The translations under genes were made by a program, and so were the position numbers. From Algirhabdus cladophorae (lineage in GTDB: Bacteria > Pseudomonadota > Alphaproteobacteria > Rhodobacterales > Rhodobacteraceae), in NCBI RefSeq assembly GCF_044772865.1, contig NZ_CP173029.1:496001-560000 (forward strand): DNA of 64,000 nucleotides, read 5' to 3'. The notes under the pieces were generated by a model. The model searched no databases. It saw only the letters and a list, made by a program, of their open reading frames with translations, and had not been told where the DNA came from. This document shows, piece after piece, positions 26,123-35,304 of the stretch. Numbering within the stretch: position 1 is the first letter of the stretch; the number at the start of each line of letters is the position of its first letter.

Positions 26123-26256
26123 GCCGCTGATTTTAGATCTTTTTAGCTGAACAAGTGGACAGGGCGCGATGCGGCGTGAATGGTTAATCGCAGGTAATCC
26201 AATGACTTCGTGTCAGGTCGTTCTTGGAAAACACCACTCTACTAAGGGCTCATAGC

Positions 26257-26709
26257 ATGCAAAACCTGCTTTCACGTACTTGGACTTTTTCTCTTTCTGC
26301 CGCCATCGGTCTTTGCGCAAGCATCGCCCTTGCCGAAGAGCCCAAAATCGTTATTCACGAAGAAATCTCATGGCGGGCCATGGGCAATTCGGGCATGGAA
26401 ATGGCCGTTCTGACCGGGGATCCCAGGACAGCGGCGCCCTATTCCTTCATGGTCAAGATGCCGCAGGGGACGCGGATTCCGCCCCATTCGCATCCCGATG
26501 TCTGGCGCCACAGCACGATCATCTCGGGTACGCTTCTTTGGGCTTTCGGCGATACCTTCGACGAAGCGGCGATGGTGGCCTTGACCCCTGGCAGCTTCTG
26601 GACTGAACCGTCCGGTGCCAACCACTACGGATGGGCGCGCGACGGTGACGTTCTGGCCGTCGGCACGGCCATGGGGCCAAGCGGAATGATGCCCGCTAAA
26701 AGTAATTGA
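26257..26709 (+). CDS. Exported cupin-domain protein
   Basis: 150 aa with a Sec signal peptide (MQNLLSRTWTFSLSAAIGLC...IALA, cleaved before EEPK near residue 26). The mature part is a single cupin with the metal-type motif PPHSHPDVWRHSTIISG and the second motif GSFWTEPSGANHYGW. The two histidines of the first motif, a following His, and the later His fit a metal-binding barrel. The function is not known; it may be a periplasmic dioxygenase-like or sensing protein. Start at 26257 was chosen because the signal peptide begins there. The methyltransferase gene follows after 35 bp. Confidence 0.75.
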   Translation: MQNLLSRTWTFSLSAAIGLCASIALAEEPKIVIHEEISWRAMGNSGMEMAVLTGDPRTAAPYSFMVKMPQGTRIPPHSHPDVWRHSTIISGTLLWAFGDTFDEAAMVALTPGSFWTEPSGANHYGWARDGDVLAVGTAMGPSGMMPAKSN

Positions 26710-26744
26710 GGCCGCCACCAAAGCTAACAGATGGAGACGAAACG

Positions 26745-27563
26745 ATGACTGCCCTCGAAACACCCAAAACAGAGATCCGCGCATTTAGTGGTGAGGCGAA
26801 TGGCCAGATCTGGGGCGCGCGCGCCGCCGATTGGGCTTCGATACAAGAGGCACAATGCGCGGCTGGTTACCATGCCGTGATAGACAAGGCCTCTGTCGGG
26901 TCCACAACACGCCTGCTCGACGCGGGGTGCGGGGCGGGCATGGCGATGCAACTTGCTGCGGAACTGGGCGCCGACGTTGCCGGGATTGATGCATCGGCCG
27001 GGCTGCTAGAGGTTGCCTGCGACCGTTTGCCAAATGCGCGTCTGGAAAATGGAGATCTCGAGATACTACCGTTTGAGGATGACAGCTTTGACGTGGTCAC
27101 CGGCTTTAACGCTTTCCAGTTTGCTGCCGACCCCGTGGCGGCGTTGAAGGAAGCGCGCCGTGTGGCAAAACCCGGCGGCAAGGTGTTTATCATGACCTGG
27201 GGCGAACCCGGCAGTATGGAAGTCACGGCGTTTATCGCCGCCTTGAAACCACTGCTGCCGCCGATGCCTGCGAACGCGTCGGGGCCCTTCGCCTTATCCG
27301 AACCCGGCAAGCTGGAAGAACTTGCATCAAGCGCGGGTCTCACCCCACTCGAGGTGTTCGACGTGGACAGCCCATGGACCTACCCCGACCTCGCAACTGC
27401 GCTAAAGGGTCTTGGGTCGTCAGGTGTTGCCTTCAAGGCTGCCGAGACAAGCGGTCAGGCAGCGCTGGATGCAGCACATGAGGCGGCGATCGCCCCATTT
27501 GCCCAGCCTGATGGCGGCTACCGCATCGGCGCAACCTTCCGTGTGCTTATGGCCGAGGCTTGA
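26745..27563 (+). CDS. Class I SAM-dependent methyltransferase
   Basis: 272 aa. SAM-binding motif I is LLDAGCGAG near residues 57-65. An acidic residue follows in VAGIDASAG, and the post-motif regions NGDLEILPFEDDSFDVVTGFNAFQF and EARRVAKPGGKVFIMTW are typical of the Methyltransf_11 type that methylates small molecules. The substrate is unknown. The start at 26745 has gagacgaa upstream and lies close to the cupin gene. The C-terminal third (DLATALKGLGSSG..) carries no extra recognised domain. Confidence 0.8.
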   Translation: MTALETPKTEIRAFSGEANGQIWGARAADWASIQEAQCAAGYHAVIDKASVGSTTRLLDAGCGAGMAMQLAAELGADVAGIDASAGLLEVACDRLPNARLENGDLEILPFEDDSFDVVTGFNAFQFAADPVAALKEARRVAKPGGKVFIMTWGEPGSMEVTAFIAALKPLLPPMPANASGPFALSEPGKLEELASSAGLTPLEVFDVDSPWTYPDLATALKGLGSSGVAFKAAETSGQAALDAAHEAAIAPFAQPDGGYRIGATFRVLMAEA

Positions 27564-27720
27564 GTTTAACGTGTTACGGCCTTCACGGTCTTGGAAATTC
27601 GTTTGCAACGACCGTGAAGGACGCCGTTTGTGTTTGTATGAAAGTTTACCTTAGGGTAGCCTTTGTAAGTAATTCATCGTCCAATCGATTTGATTTTTGC
27701 TTTTGTACTGGAGACAGCAA

Positions 27721-28206
27721 ATGCCCCAGATCCTTCAAATAGCCGCTATTGCGGTCGCAACACTCGGCACTGGCGCGGCAACGATGACTGTGATGAACGA
27801 AGATATTCCCGACCTGCAGGTGCCGGAAGGCGCGTGGGAATCGGCTGGCGCGTTGGATGGTCGGACCTTCACAGTACTTGGCACTGATGCTAAAAGTGGT
27901 GCGGTTCTTGAGGACGAACTGATATTCCGCGAAGGGACCTTCCAGTCCACCGATTGCGAAGAGTACTGTAATTTCGGTTGGTCCGACTATCAGACGAAAG
28001 ACGTCGATGGTGTGATCCATTTCACCGCCACAACCCTTTGCCCGGACGCTCCGCACACGGTCGTCTGGTACGGCCAAATTGACGGCGACGCCGTCACGTT
28101 CGAGGTGACATGGACCACCCGCCGTTGGTACTGGACAAACCAGATGATGCTCGAAGGGTCAGGCACCGCCTCCGATTTCGACGCCGCGACCGCTGTAACA
28201 GGCTGA
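27721..28206 (+). CDS. Hypothetical exported protein
   Basis: 161 aa, not assigned to a family. The first 28 residues (MPQILQIAAIAVATLGTGAATM..) form a hydrophobic signal-like segment. The remainder is rich in beta-strand-type sequence and contains a cysteine pair (CEEYC) and a third cysteine (LCPDA), consistent with an extracytoplasmic fold with a disulfide bond. It is followed after 10 bp by a membrane protein gene, so the two may be co-expressed. An alternative start at 27697 exists upstream. Confidence 0.55.
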   Translation: MPQILQIAAIAVATLGTGAATMTVMNEDIPDLQVPEGAWESAGALDGRTFTVLGTDAKSGAVLEDELIFREGTFQSTDCEEYCNFGWSDYQTKDVDGVIHFTATTLCPDAPHTVVWYGQIDGDAVTFEVTWTTRRWYWTNQMMLEGSGTASDFDAATAVTG

Positions 28207-28216
28207 GATCGACACG

Positions 28217-28873
28217 ATGCGCACGTCAGGCCCCTCGATGGGCGGTATCATCCTGCGCATCGTGATCCTGATCGCGGTGATCGTGCTGGCCACTTGGGGC
28301 GCACATGAGGTGCGCGATGCCCTCAACCTGCAGATCAGGCCTGATAACGAGCAACAAGTTCACCGCATGATCATGTTTGGCGCGGTTGCCTATATCGGGC
28401 TTCTTGCGCTCCCTTTCGTGCCAGGAGCCGAGATTGGTATTGCCATGCTTGCCGCCTTTGGCCCTGCCATTGCCCCGCTGATCTATGTTTGCACGGTGGC
28501 ATCCATGATCCTCGCCTACACTGCGGGGCGCTTTTTGCCCGTCGGGGTCTTGCAACGGTTCTTGTCCACCTTGCGGATGCACCGGGCCGCTGATCTGGTC
28601 GCCCGTGCTGCGCCGCTGTCGGGCGAGGACCGCGTGGCGATGCTGCTGGATGGACAATCAGCGCGGGCAATGCAGATGGCCGTCCGCTATCGCTATGTTG
28701 CGCTGGCTTTGGCCGTGAACACGCCGGGAAACTCGATCATCGGCGGCGGCGGTGGCATTATGCTGATGGCAGGCCTCAGCGGGATATTTTCACCGCTGAC
28801 GACAATCGCAACCATTGCGCTTGCTGTCTCTCCGGTGCCGCTGGCTGTGGCGTTTTTCGGATTGCGTTTCTGA
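28217..28873 (+). CDS. VTT/SNARE-associated-like membrane protein
   Basis: 218 aa with four or five membrane segments (about residues 9-27, 50-68, 70-105, 160-180 and 190-213). The pattern AYIGLLALPFVPGAEIGIAMLAAFGP..IYVCTVASMILAYTAGRFLP resembles the TVP38/DedA (VTT) family; its G-rich re-entrant NTPGNSIIGGGGGIMLMAGLSGIF is typical. These proteins are linked to lipid scrambling or membrane homeostasis. The assignment is by pattern only. It follows the hypothetical exported protein with a 10-bp gap. Confidence 0.65.
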   Translation: MRTSGPSMGGIILRIVILIAVIVLATWGAHEVRDALNLQIRPDNEQQVHRMIMFGAVAYIGLLALPFVPGAEIGIAMLAAFGPAIAPLIYVCTVASMILAYTAGRFLPVGVLQRFLSTLRMHRAADLVARAAPLSGEDRVAMLLDGQSARAMQMAVRYRYVALALAVNTPGNSIIGGGGGIMLMAGLSGIFSPLTTIATIALAVSPVPLAVAFFGLRF

Positions 28874-28962
28874 TGGGGGGCTTTGTGATTTTATTTGGCG
28901 CCCGCGCAAACTGCCCGGTAAGAACACGAAATCCAAGATAATCTGGTAACGAAGGAAATCCT

Positions 28963-29256
28963 ATGCTGCGTCACATCGTTCTTGTCTCATTCAAGCCCGA
29001 AGCCACCGAGCCGCAGCTTGCCGCTTGGCGCGCTGCCGTAACGAACCTATGCGAGACCAGTGAAGAGGTGCTTTCCTTTACCCTTGGCACGAATGTGGGC
29101 AGCGGCCCAAACCATCACGACGCAGCCCTCGTTGCCGACTTCGCGGATATGGAGGCGTTCCGACGCTATGTGTCCAGCGATGGCCACAAGGCTTATGTCG
29201 AAGACCACGCAAAGCATTTGACGGCCAAACTGTCGGCAATCCAGCATGAGATGTAG
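28963..29256 (+). CDS. Dabb (stress-responsive alpha/beta barrel) protein
   Basis: 97 aa forming one Dabb domain, with the family's hallmark opening MLRHIVLVSFKPEATEPQLAAW and the later DAALVADFADMEAFRRYVSSDGHKAYVEDHAKHLTAK. Such proteins form small homodimeric barrels; some take part in aromatic compound cyclisation or stress responses, but most are of unknown function. aaggaaa lies upstream of the ATG. The next gene, a LysR regulator, starts 13 bp after it. Confidence 0.85.
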   Translation: MLRHIVLVSFKPEATEPQLAAWRAAVTNLCETSEEVLSFTLGTNVGSGPNHHDAALVADFADMEAFRRYVSSDGHKAYVEDHAKHLTAKLSAIQHEM

Positions 29257-29269
29257 GCGCACCACGTAG

Positions 29270-30163
29270 ATGGCCGAACCAAACTGGAGCGATTTTCGCA
29301 TCATCCTCGCGCTGGCCAAGGGTGGATCGGTGACAGGGGCTGCAAAGCTGCTTGGCGTTGACGCCTCGACAGTCAGTCGCCGCCTTGCCGCAGCCGAAGA
29401 CGTCTTTGGCGCGACGCTGATCGTCCGGGGCGGCAACACATTCGAATTCACCGCAGAAGGGCGAACCGTCTTGGAGACCGCCGAGGCGATGGATGCCAAG
29501 ATCAGTGCGACAACGTCGTCTGTCCGGTCGATGCGCCAGAAACCCGAAGGCACGGTGCGCATTGCCTGCGTCCAGACCGCAGTACATGTGCTGCGCCCAC
29601 TGGCCGAACAGATTTCCCAGACGCATCCGGGGTTGCGGGTTGATCTGATGGCCTCGATCAAAAGCGTGGACCTGACAAAGGGTGAGGCGGACATCGCGGT
29701 CAGAACCATCGCACCAAAGGACCCGGGGATGGTGATCGCGCATACGTTTACGTGGGGCAGCTGTCTGTATGCATCGAAAGACTATCTCGCCAAATATGGT
29801 CGTCCTGACGCGCCTGAGGGGCTTGCCAAACATCAGCTTGTGCGGACGGGGACGTCGTTGCTCGGCACGCCCGCATTCGGCTGGATTGAGCAATTTGCTG
29901 ACCCGAATGCGCCTGCCATGCGTGTGGAAAACACCGACTCTGCCCGGATCATCATCGAACAGGGCGGCGGTATTGGCGCGTTGTTTTGTGTCGTGGGTGA
30001 CAGCTGTGCAACGCTGGAAAGAGTATTCCCAGAGCCCTTTGATCAAATGGAGTCTTGGGTCCTGTATCACGAGTCCGCACGCGGCTCTGCTAAGGTACGG
30101 GTGGTATTGGATGCCTTGATCCCGTTCTTGCGCGAACGACAGTCGGCCCTATCGGGGATCTAA
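29270..30163 (+). CDS. LysR-family regulator (paralogue of 34217-35113)
   Basis: 297 aa. The helix-turn-helix is close to the N-terminus (WSDFRIILALAKGGSVTGAAKLLGVDASTVSRRLAAAE), followed by an effector domain with the GEADIAVRT motif. It is clearly related along its whole length to the protein at 34217-35113: both begin MA.PNWS.FR and share VENTDSA and YHESARGS segments. The pair is separated by two sulfotransferases and two other LysR genes. It begins 13 bp after the Dabb gene, so the Dabb protein may belong to its circuit. Confidence 0.85.
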   Translation: MAEPNWSDFRIILALAKGGSVTGAAKLLGVDASTVSRRLAAAEDVFGATLIVRGGNTFEFTAEGRTVLETAEAMDAKISATTSSVRSMRQKPEGTVRIACVQTAVHVLRPLAEQISQTHPGLRVDLMASIKSVDLTKGEADIAVRTIAPKDPGMVIAHTFTWGSCLYASKDYLAKYGRPDAPEGLAKHQLVRTGTSLLGTPAFGWIEQFADPNAPAMRVENTDSARIIIEQGGGIGALFCVVGDSCATLERVFPEPFDQMESWVLYHESARGSAKVRVVLDALIPFLRERQSALSGI

Positions 30164-30570
30164 CCGCCATCATCTGCTGCTAAATCTATTGGCGTGACTG
30201 GCTTGTTGAGGTCTGTCCAGAACCGCGGGTCGGTGTCATGCAGCGTGATCACCGGCTTTGAGATTACGCCGCCTGCTTGCATCGCGTTTCGTACGGCAGG
30301 ATCGTTTGCAAATGCCAAAGCGGCGTCTGCATCGGTCCATTCAAAGATGGCCATGATGGCGACCGGCGCTCCCGGCTTTGTCAGGATTTCAAACTGTAAC
30401 TCGCCTGCACTTTGTCTCGTGGATAGGCCACTGTCGAACACCTCGCGCCATGGGGAGTAGGCTGCGACGTCATGCTGGACGATCATCCAGACGGTGTCAG
30501 GTTGGTCTTGGGCTGCAACAGGCAGGGCGATGGCGCAGCAAAAGGCTGCCGCGAATTGAAAACGTGTCAT
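30160..30570 (-). CDS. Exported protein, possible dimeric alpha/beta barrel
   Basis: 136 aa. A signal peptide covers the first 20 residues (MTRFQFAAAFCCAIALPVAA, cleaved near AQDQ). The mature part resembles a small ferredoxin-like barrel (VWMIVQHDVAAYSPWREVFDSG..FEILTKPGAPVAIMAIFEWTDADAALAFANDPAVRNAMQAGGV), as in antibiotic-monooxygenase-like or DUF1330-like proteins, but exported. Function unknown. Its stop overlaps the 3' end of the convergent LysR gene by four bases. It lies downstream of the sulfotransferase genes on the same strand. Confidence 0.65.
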   Translation of the reverse strand: MTRFQFAAAFCCAIALPVAAQDQPDTVWMIVQHDVAAYSPWREVFDSGLSTRQSAGELQFEILTKPGAPVAIMAIFEWTDADAALAFANDPAVRNAMQAGGVISKPVITLHDTDPRFWTDLNKPVTPIDLAADDGG

Positions 30571-30595
30571 GTGAAATGGTCCTTTGAGAAATGGG

Positions 30596-30620
30596 GCGCC
30601 GCCAAGGGGTCCGGCGGCGC
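30596..30620 (-). terminator. GC hairpin between sulfotransferase 1 and the exported protein
   Basis: A perfect 8-bp GC-rich stem (30596-30603 with 30613-30620) in the gap between two leftward genes. On the minus strand it is followed by CCCATTTC rather than a full T run, so it is a weak terminator or attenuator candidate. Confidence 0.45.
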
Positions 30621-30635
30621 AGGCTTGGCCGGCAA

Positions 30636-31277
30636 TTAATCAGCCGGCTCTTCTTCGAAATTGTCCCAGAACTCATCTCGGCCGTTGCTGCGTGGAAACG
30701 GTGCATCGGGCACTGATACGTTCAGGAAGTCGCAAAGCGGCCCCCAGCCATCGGACGGCGTGAAGACCAGCAAGCGATCGGCTGGCACCAATTCGCGAAC
30801 AAGGCGGTTGTTGCGCCGGTAGGCATCCAGCGCCATCTCCTTGTCCGGCATCCCTCCAAACGTGTCGTTGATGTAGAATGGCGTGAGCTTCACAAAGATG
30901 TCCTGGATATGCTGCGGCATGTTCTGGGTCAGGCATTCGTGGTTGGCCCAGACTTTCAGCACCGTCTTGCTGAAACTGGCCCACCAGTCTTCTTCCGGGC
31001 GTTCGGTGTGCAGCACTTTGGCATCAGGGAAGGCATGGATCGTCTGTTGCCACACACGACCACCGGGGAAATCGACTTGGGATGTGTAGCCCTCAAAGAC
31101 CACGTCCCATTGGGTGGGTTCGCAGCGTGCAACCTCGGCCCATTTTTCGACCTCAGCCGGGTTCGCGAACAATTCCATCATGTGATGGCAAGGTCCGAAC
31201 CCGAGGGCTTCGAGAGCTGTTTTGGTGGACAAAGTGCCGGTGCGGCTCATACCGGTTCCGATGATCTTCAGGGACAT
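30636..31277 (-). CDS. Sulfotransferase-family protein 1
   Basis: 213 aa. The N-terminal motif IIGTGMSRTGTLSTKTALEALGFGPCHHM is the 5'-phosphosulfate-binding (P-loop-like) segment of the bacterial/animal 'sulfotransferase family' with the RTGT signature. The later VLHTERPEEDWWASF matches the 3'-phosphate-binding region. These enzymes transfer sulfate from PAPS to a small molecule or carbohydrate; the acceptor is unknown. It is 212 bp downstream of a paralogue on the same strand (31490-32125), and about half of the positions look identical by eye. ATG at 31277 follows aaggaagg. Confidence 0.8.
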   Translation of the reverse strand: MSLKIIGTGMSRTGTLSTKTALEALGFGPCHHMMELFANPAEVEKWAEVARCEPTQWDVVFEGYTSQVDFPGGRVWQQTIHAFPDAKVLHTERPEEDWWASFSKTVLKVWANHECLTQNMPQHIQDIFVKLTPFYINDTFGGMPDKEMALDAYRRNNRLVRELVPADRLLVFTPSDGWGPLCDFLNVSVPDAPFPRSNGRDEFWDNFEEEPAD

Positions 31278-31489
31278 TTGATTTCCTTCCTTTATGCGTT
31301 CAGGTGCTGTCAGGAGGCCGCAGGCGATCGGCCGGTGACGGGCCAAAGAACCGTCACCGCGCGTTGCTGTTGGCTTTCCATTTCAGCGATAGGGTGAAGC
31401 TACCGGAAGTTGCTCGTTGACGCGCCAGAGAAGATTGCAAAGACCGATTGCAAAAATGCCTGCGGCCCTTGCGCCCGCGCGACCTGCGT

Positions 31490-32125
31490 TCAGTCCCCCG
31501 TCGGCTCCCCACCGAAATGGGCCCAGAATTCATCGCGGGCATGGCTGCGAGGGAAGTCCCCAACGGGCACGTCAACCTCGAGGAAACGGCAGAGCGGGTC
31601 CCAGCCGTCCGTTGGCGTGAAGACCAGCAACCTGTCCGCCGGGATCGTGTCGCGGACCTTTTCGTTGTTGCGGCGATAGGCCTTGATCGCGCTCTCCCGG
31701 TCGGTCCCGCCGATCAGGTCCTGCACCACAATCTTGTCCATAGTCTCGAAGATCGGGATGAGAGGCGGCGGCAGGTCCAGTCGCGTCCGATGTTGCCAGA
31801 ATTTGTTGATCGTGCCGGAATAGCCGGCCCACCAATCCTCCTCAGGCCGCTCATTATGCAGCACCTTGGCATCAGGGAAGGCAATGGACAGTTTGTGCCA
31901 GACAGTGGCCCCGGGAAAGTCGACCTGCGCGCCGTAACCGGCAAAAGCTTCTGCCCAATCGACCTCTTTACCGTCAGCATATGCCGACCAATAGGCAGGC
32001 TGGTTGGGGTTGCCCATGACCTCGGTCATGTGATGGCAGGGGCCAAAACCCAACTGCTCCAACGCAATTTTGGTCGACATGGTGCCGGTGCGGCCAAAGC
32101 CCGATCCGATGACTTTCAATGACAT
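31490..32125 (-). CDS. Sulfotransferase-family protein 2
   Basis: 211 aa, paralogue of the previous gene: MSLKVIGSGFGRTGTMSTKIALEQLGFGPCHHM at the N-terminus, the shared HNERPEEDWWAGYSG segment, and the same C-terminal pattern PADRLLVFTPTDGW.PLC.FL. The pair looks like a tandem duplication with divergence in the acceptor-binding middle part, suggesting two acceptors. aaaggaac precedes the ATG. A LysR gene at 32308 is divergent and is a candidate regulator. Confidence 0.8.
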   Translation of the reverse strand: MSLKVIGSGFGRTGTMSTKIALEQLGFGPCHHMTEVMGNPNQPAYWSAYADGKEVDWAEAFAGYGAQVDFPGATVWHKLSIAFPDAKVLHNERPEEDWWAGYSGTINKFWQHRTRLDLPPPLIPIFETMDKIVVQDLIGGTDRESAIKAYRRNNEKVRDTIPADRLLVFTPTDGWDPLCRFLEVDVPVGDFPRSHARDEFWAHFGGEPTGD

Positions 32126-32307
32126 GTGGTGTTCCTTTTTGTGAGCAAATCAAAAGACATACCTGTCCCGATCGCAGGGCAGCGCCCTGCGGTCTGTAAT
32201 CTGAGGTTGATGGAGGGTGCGGTCTTGTCGATCTTTTGTTTGCGGTTTCGATGACAAGAGTATTCACTCAGATCCATCGGAAACCTAACGAAACGATTTC
32301 AGCGGTC

Positions 32308-33267
32308 ATGAAGGAAATTCAGCTACACCGGATCGACCTGAATTTGCTGGTCGTTTTCGAGGCGCTTATGCTAGAGGGCAGCGTCGCCGGTGCCGCGTCG
32401 CAGCTGAACAAAACGCCGTCGGCGGTCAGTCATGCGCTTGCCCGACTGCGGGAACAGGTCGGCGACCCCCTGATGGTCAAGGTCGGCGGCCGCATGCAAG
32501 CCAGCCCATTTGCCTTGCAACTGATCGAAGATATCCGGCCGCTATTGAGTGGGATAAAACGGGTGCTGCAACTGCCAGAACCATTCGACCCCAAAACCAG
32601 CGCCCGCACATTTCGCATCGAATGCCCGGTGTCTGCCAATGTCTTGTCGACTGTCGCAAACCGTATTCTGGAAGAGGCACCGCATATCAACATCGACTGG
32701 CTGGCGGCGCCCCACAAACTTCAAGACGCCGTGGCCGAACGGCACATCGACCTCGCAAATCTTGGCGGTGACAGTGTCTTGCCTGATGGCGTCGATGAAC
32801 AAGACATGCCGCCTATGAATTTCACGAGCTTTGTGCGTGCAGGACATCCGGCGATCAAGCAATGGGGGCCGCAAGCTTGGAACCACTATGGCCATATCAA
32901 AGTTGCCATCACCAACGCCGCACGCAGTCCGGTTGACGAGGCGTCATCCACGCCAAAGCCCGAACGTCGGATCGCTGCACGAATTTCGGAGTTTTCGGCC
33001 GTTGGACCGCTGCTTGCCTCAACGGATCTGATCGCAACTCTTCCACCCGAAATCATGGCCTGGGACATGCAGACTTACGGGCTGGTGCTGCTTCCTGCCA
33101 TCACCCCTATGCCACCGTTCCGCGTGCGTTTCTTCTGGTCATCGCGCACGGCAAATGATCCGGCTATGGTGTGGGTACGTAATCTTGTGATGGGTGCGTA
33201 TCGCGAGGCCCAAGTGGAAGCGACAGCGCTTGTGGCTGCGCGCATAGGGCGGGAATTAACACTATGA
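32308..33267 (+). CDS. LysR-family regulator (paralogue of the broken gene at 33264)
   Basis: 319 aa. N-terminal LysR HTH: LHRIDLNLLVVFEALMLEGSVAGAASQLNKTPSAVSHALARLREQVGDPLMVKVGGRMQASPFA, the form typical of NodD/SyrM- or LeuO-like regulators. The effector domain follows. The start at 32308 (MKEIQLHRID) is preferred over 32236 because it keeps the HTH near the N-terminus. Its stop overlaps the next LysR gene (ATGA). That gene is a close paralogue. It is divergent from the sulfotransferases and may regulate them. Confidence 0.85.
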   Translation: MKEIQLHRIDLNLLVVFEALMLEGSVAGAASQLNKTPSAVSHALARLREQVGDPLMVKVGGRMQASPFALQLIEDIRPLLSGIKRVLQLPEPFDPKTSARTFRIECPVSANVLSTVANRILEEAPHINIDWLAAPHKLQDAVAERHIDLANLGGDSVLPDGVDEQDMPPMNFTSFVRAGHPAIKQWGPQAWNHYGHIKVAITNAARSPVDEASSTPKPERRIAARISEFSAVGPLLASTDLIATLPPEIMAWDMQTYGLVLLPAITPMPPFRVRFFWSSRTANDPAMVWVRNLVMGAYREAQVEATALVAARIGRELTL

Positions 33268-34213
33268 CGCCTCTCCCCCGGCTCGAGCTCAACCTCCTCG
33301 TAACCTTCGAGGCGCTAATGGATGAAGGGTCCGTCGCCAAGGCTGCGACCCGCCTGAACAAGACGCCCTCCGCGGTCAGTCACGCGCTAGCGCGCCTACG
33401 CGACCAAGTGGACGACCCGCTGATGGTGATGGGGGTAAGATGCAGCCATCGCCTTTCGCAGAAAGCTTGATCGAAGACGTGCGGCCAATCCTGCGCAGCA
33501 TCCAACGGGTTGTCACACCCCCCAAACCCTTCGACCCAGCGACCAGCACCCGCACCTTCCGGATTGCTGTCCCCGCAATCACCGCTCTGATCGCGGAGGT
33601 TTTCGCCTGGATCAACGAGGCAGCCCCCGGCGTTGCTTTAGAGTGGGTCAACCCAGGCCCACATCTTTACGATGCCGTGGCCAATGAGGAGATTGATCTG
33701 GCACTACTTGGCGCGGACAAACCCCTGCCAGAAGGATTGATGGAACAGGTCATGCCGACCCTCCAGCGCTTTACTTATATGCGCGCCGGGCACCCGGCGG
33801 CGGAGATCTGGAACAAACAAGCTTGGCTTGATTGGCCCCATGTCATGGTGGGCATGTCGAATGCAGCACGCCAAACGGTAGAGGATCGCATTGCGCGCGA
33901 TGGCATGGAGCGCCGGATCGGGGCGCATTTGCCGGAATTCTCTGGGGTCGCACCGCTTCTCGCGCGTACGAATATGCTCGGCACGACAGTGCCCCTGTTC
34001 ATGGCCGACGATGTGAAAACATACGGGCTGATCGCAAAACGCCCGCCGGTCGAATTACCGGATATTACCTTTCGATTCTTCTGGAGCGCGCGCCTGTCAC
34101 AGGACCCTGGAGGCAAATGGCTCCGGTCAACTGTGATTGACGCGTATCAACACATCAATGAAAGGGCGTTAAACACTCTCGGAGCCGCCGCTTCCCAAAG
34201 GGGACATCAGTAA
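33264..34213 (+). pseudogene. LysR-family regulator broken by a one-base frameshift
   Basis: Reading from 33264 gives a normal LysR HTH (LPRLELNLLVTFEALMDEGSVAKAATRLNKTPSAVSHALARLRDQVDDPLMVM) that ends prematurely at 33470. The effector domain continues in another frame from 33440 to 34213 (MQPSPFAESLIEDVRPILRS onward). Adding one G to the five-G run at 33431-33435 joins the two and restores the MGGKMQPSPF segment, matching VGGRMQASPF of the upstream paralogue. So this is a recent one-base deletion, a sequencing error in a homopolymer, or a slippage-controlled gene. The intact protein would be about 316 aa. Confidence 0.85.
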
Positions 34214-34216
34214 ACC

Positions 34217-35113
34217 ATGGCAAACCCTAATTGGAGCCATTTCCGTGTCGTCCTTGCCCTGAAGAACGAGGGGTCGATATCCGGCGCCGCACGCCTTCTG
34301 GGCGTGGATGGATCGACTGTGAGCCGCCGGTTGGCCAGCGCTGAGCAAGCTTTCGGGACACCTATCATCATACGAGGCGGTGGCGAATTTACCTTCACAC
34401 CAGAAGGCCTGGTTATCGCTGACGCTGCAAAGCAAATGGATGCGGTCGTCAATGACACCCAGATCAATGTCAGCGCGATGCGCCAGCAGCCGACCGGCAC
34501 CGTCAAGATCGCTTGCGTCCCCACCGCGGCCCACATCCTGCGGCCTTTGGTTCACCAAATCGCAGAGGCATTTGAGGGACTTTATGTTGACCTTATTAGT
34601 TCGATCTCAGCCTTCGACCTCTCAAAAGGCGAAGCGGATATTGCCGTGCGAACGCGCGAACCTCAGGATCCGGCACTGGTCGTCGCCTATTCATTTACTT
34701 GGGGACGCGCCTTTTATGGATCAAAAGCCTACTTTGAAAAGCACGGTCGCCCAAGCACCCCCGAGGACTTGCGTGACCACACACTTGTGAGGATCGGAAC
34801 CGGCAATGCTCCTTCAAAAGCGTCTGCATTGATAGATGGGTTAGACAATCCTGACCGCCCCAGCATCCGTGTGGAAAATACCGACTCTGCCCAGATGATG
34901 ATTGAGCAAGGCGCGGGCATCGGCTCTCTATTTTGCGCCTTCGCCGATACGAACGCGAACATAGAACGCGTCTTTCCCGACCCATTCGATCAAGTAGACT
35001 CCTGGGTCATCTATCACGAGTCGGCCCGCGGCTCCCAGCGGGTGCGGATCGTCTTGGACGCGTTGGTTTCCTTCCTGAAAGACAACCGCGCCATGCTGAC
35101 GGGTTTGAAGTAA
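34217..35113 (+). CDS. LysR-family regulator (paralogue of 29270-30163)
   Basis: 298 aa with N-terminal HTH (WSHFRVVLALKNEGSISGAARLLGVDGSTVSRRLASAEQAFG) and effector domain (GEADIAVRTREPQDPALVV; VENTDSAQMMIEQGAGIGSLFCAF; YHESARGSQRVRIVLDALVSFL). It starts 3 bp after the stop of the frameshifted gene, so the three plus-strand LysR genes form one transcript. Its close relative 5 kb upstream shares the opening and closing segments, suggesting duplication of a regulator block. Ligand unknown. Confidence 0.85.
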   Translation: MANPNWSHFRVVLALKNEGSISGAARLLGVDGSTVSRRLASAEQAFGTPIIIRGGGEFTFTPEGLVIADAAKQMDAVVNDTQINVSAMRQQPTGTVKIACVPTAAHILRPLVHQIAEAFEGLYVDLISSISAFDLSKGEADIAVRTREPQDPALVVAYSFTWGRAFYGSKAYFEKHGRPSTPEDLRDHTLVRIGTGNAPSKASALIDGLDNPDRPSIRVENTDSAQMMIEQGAGIGSLFCAFADTNANIERVFPDPFDQVDSWVIYHESARGSQRVRIVLDALVSFLKDNRAMLTGLK

Positions 35114-35304
35114 CTCGAATCGAACCGTCACTTGCGGTCCCAAATGATGAGTTTGGGTTCACTGAGAACGCCAACCGCAGGGATATAGCCCTGTCTGAAA
35201 TGACCGCTCTGGCGACATAGGCTGCAATGCAGCGATGATCGCGCTGCCAGAGCGAATGGATGCTGCGTCAGCAATAGCTGCACTTGCACAAGTCCGTTTT
35301 GTCC

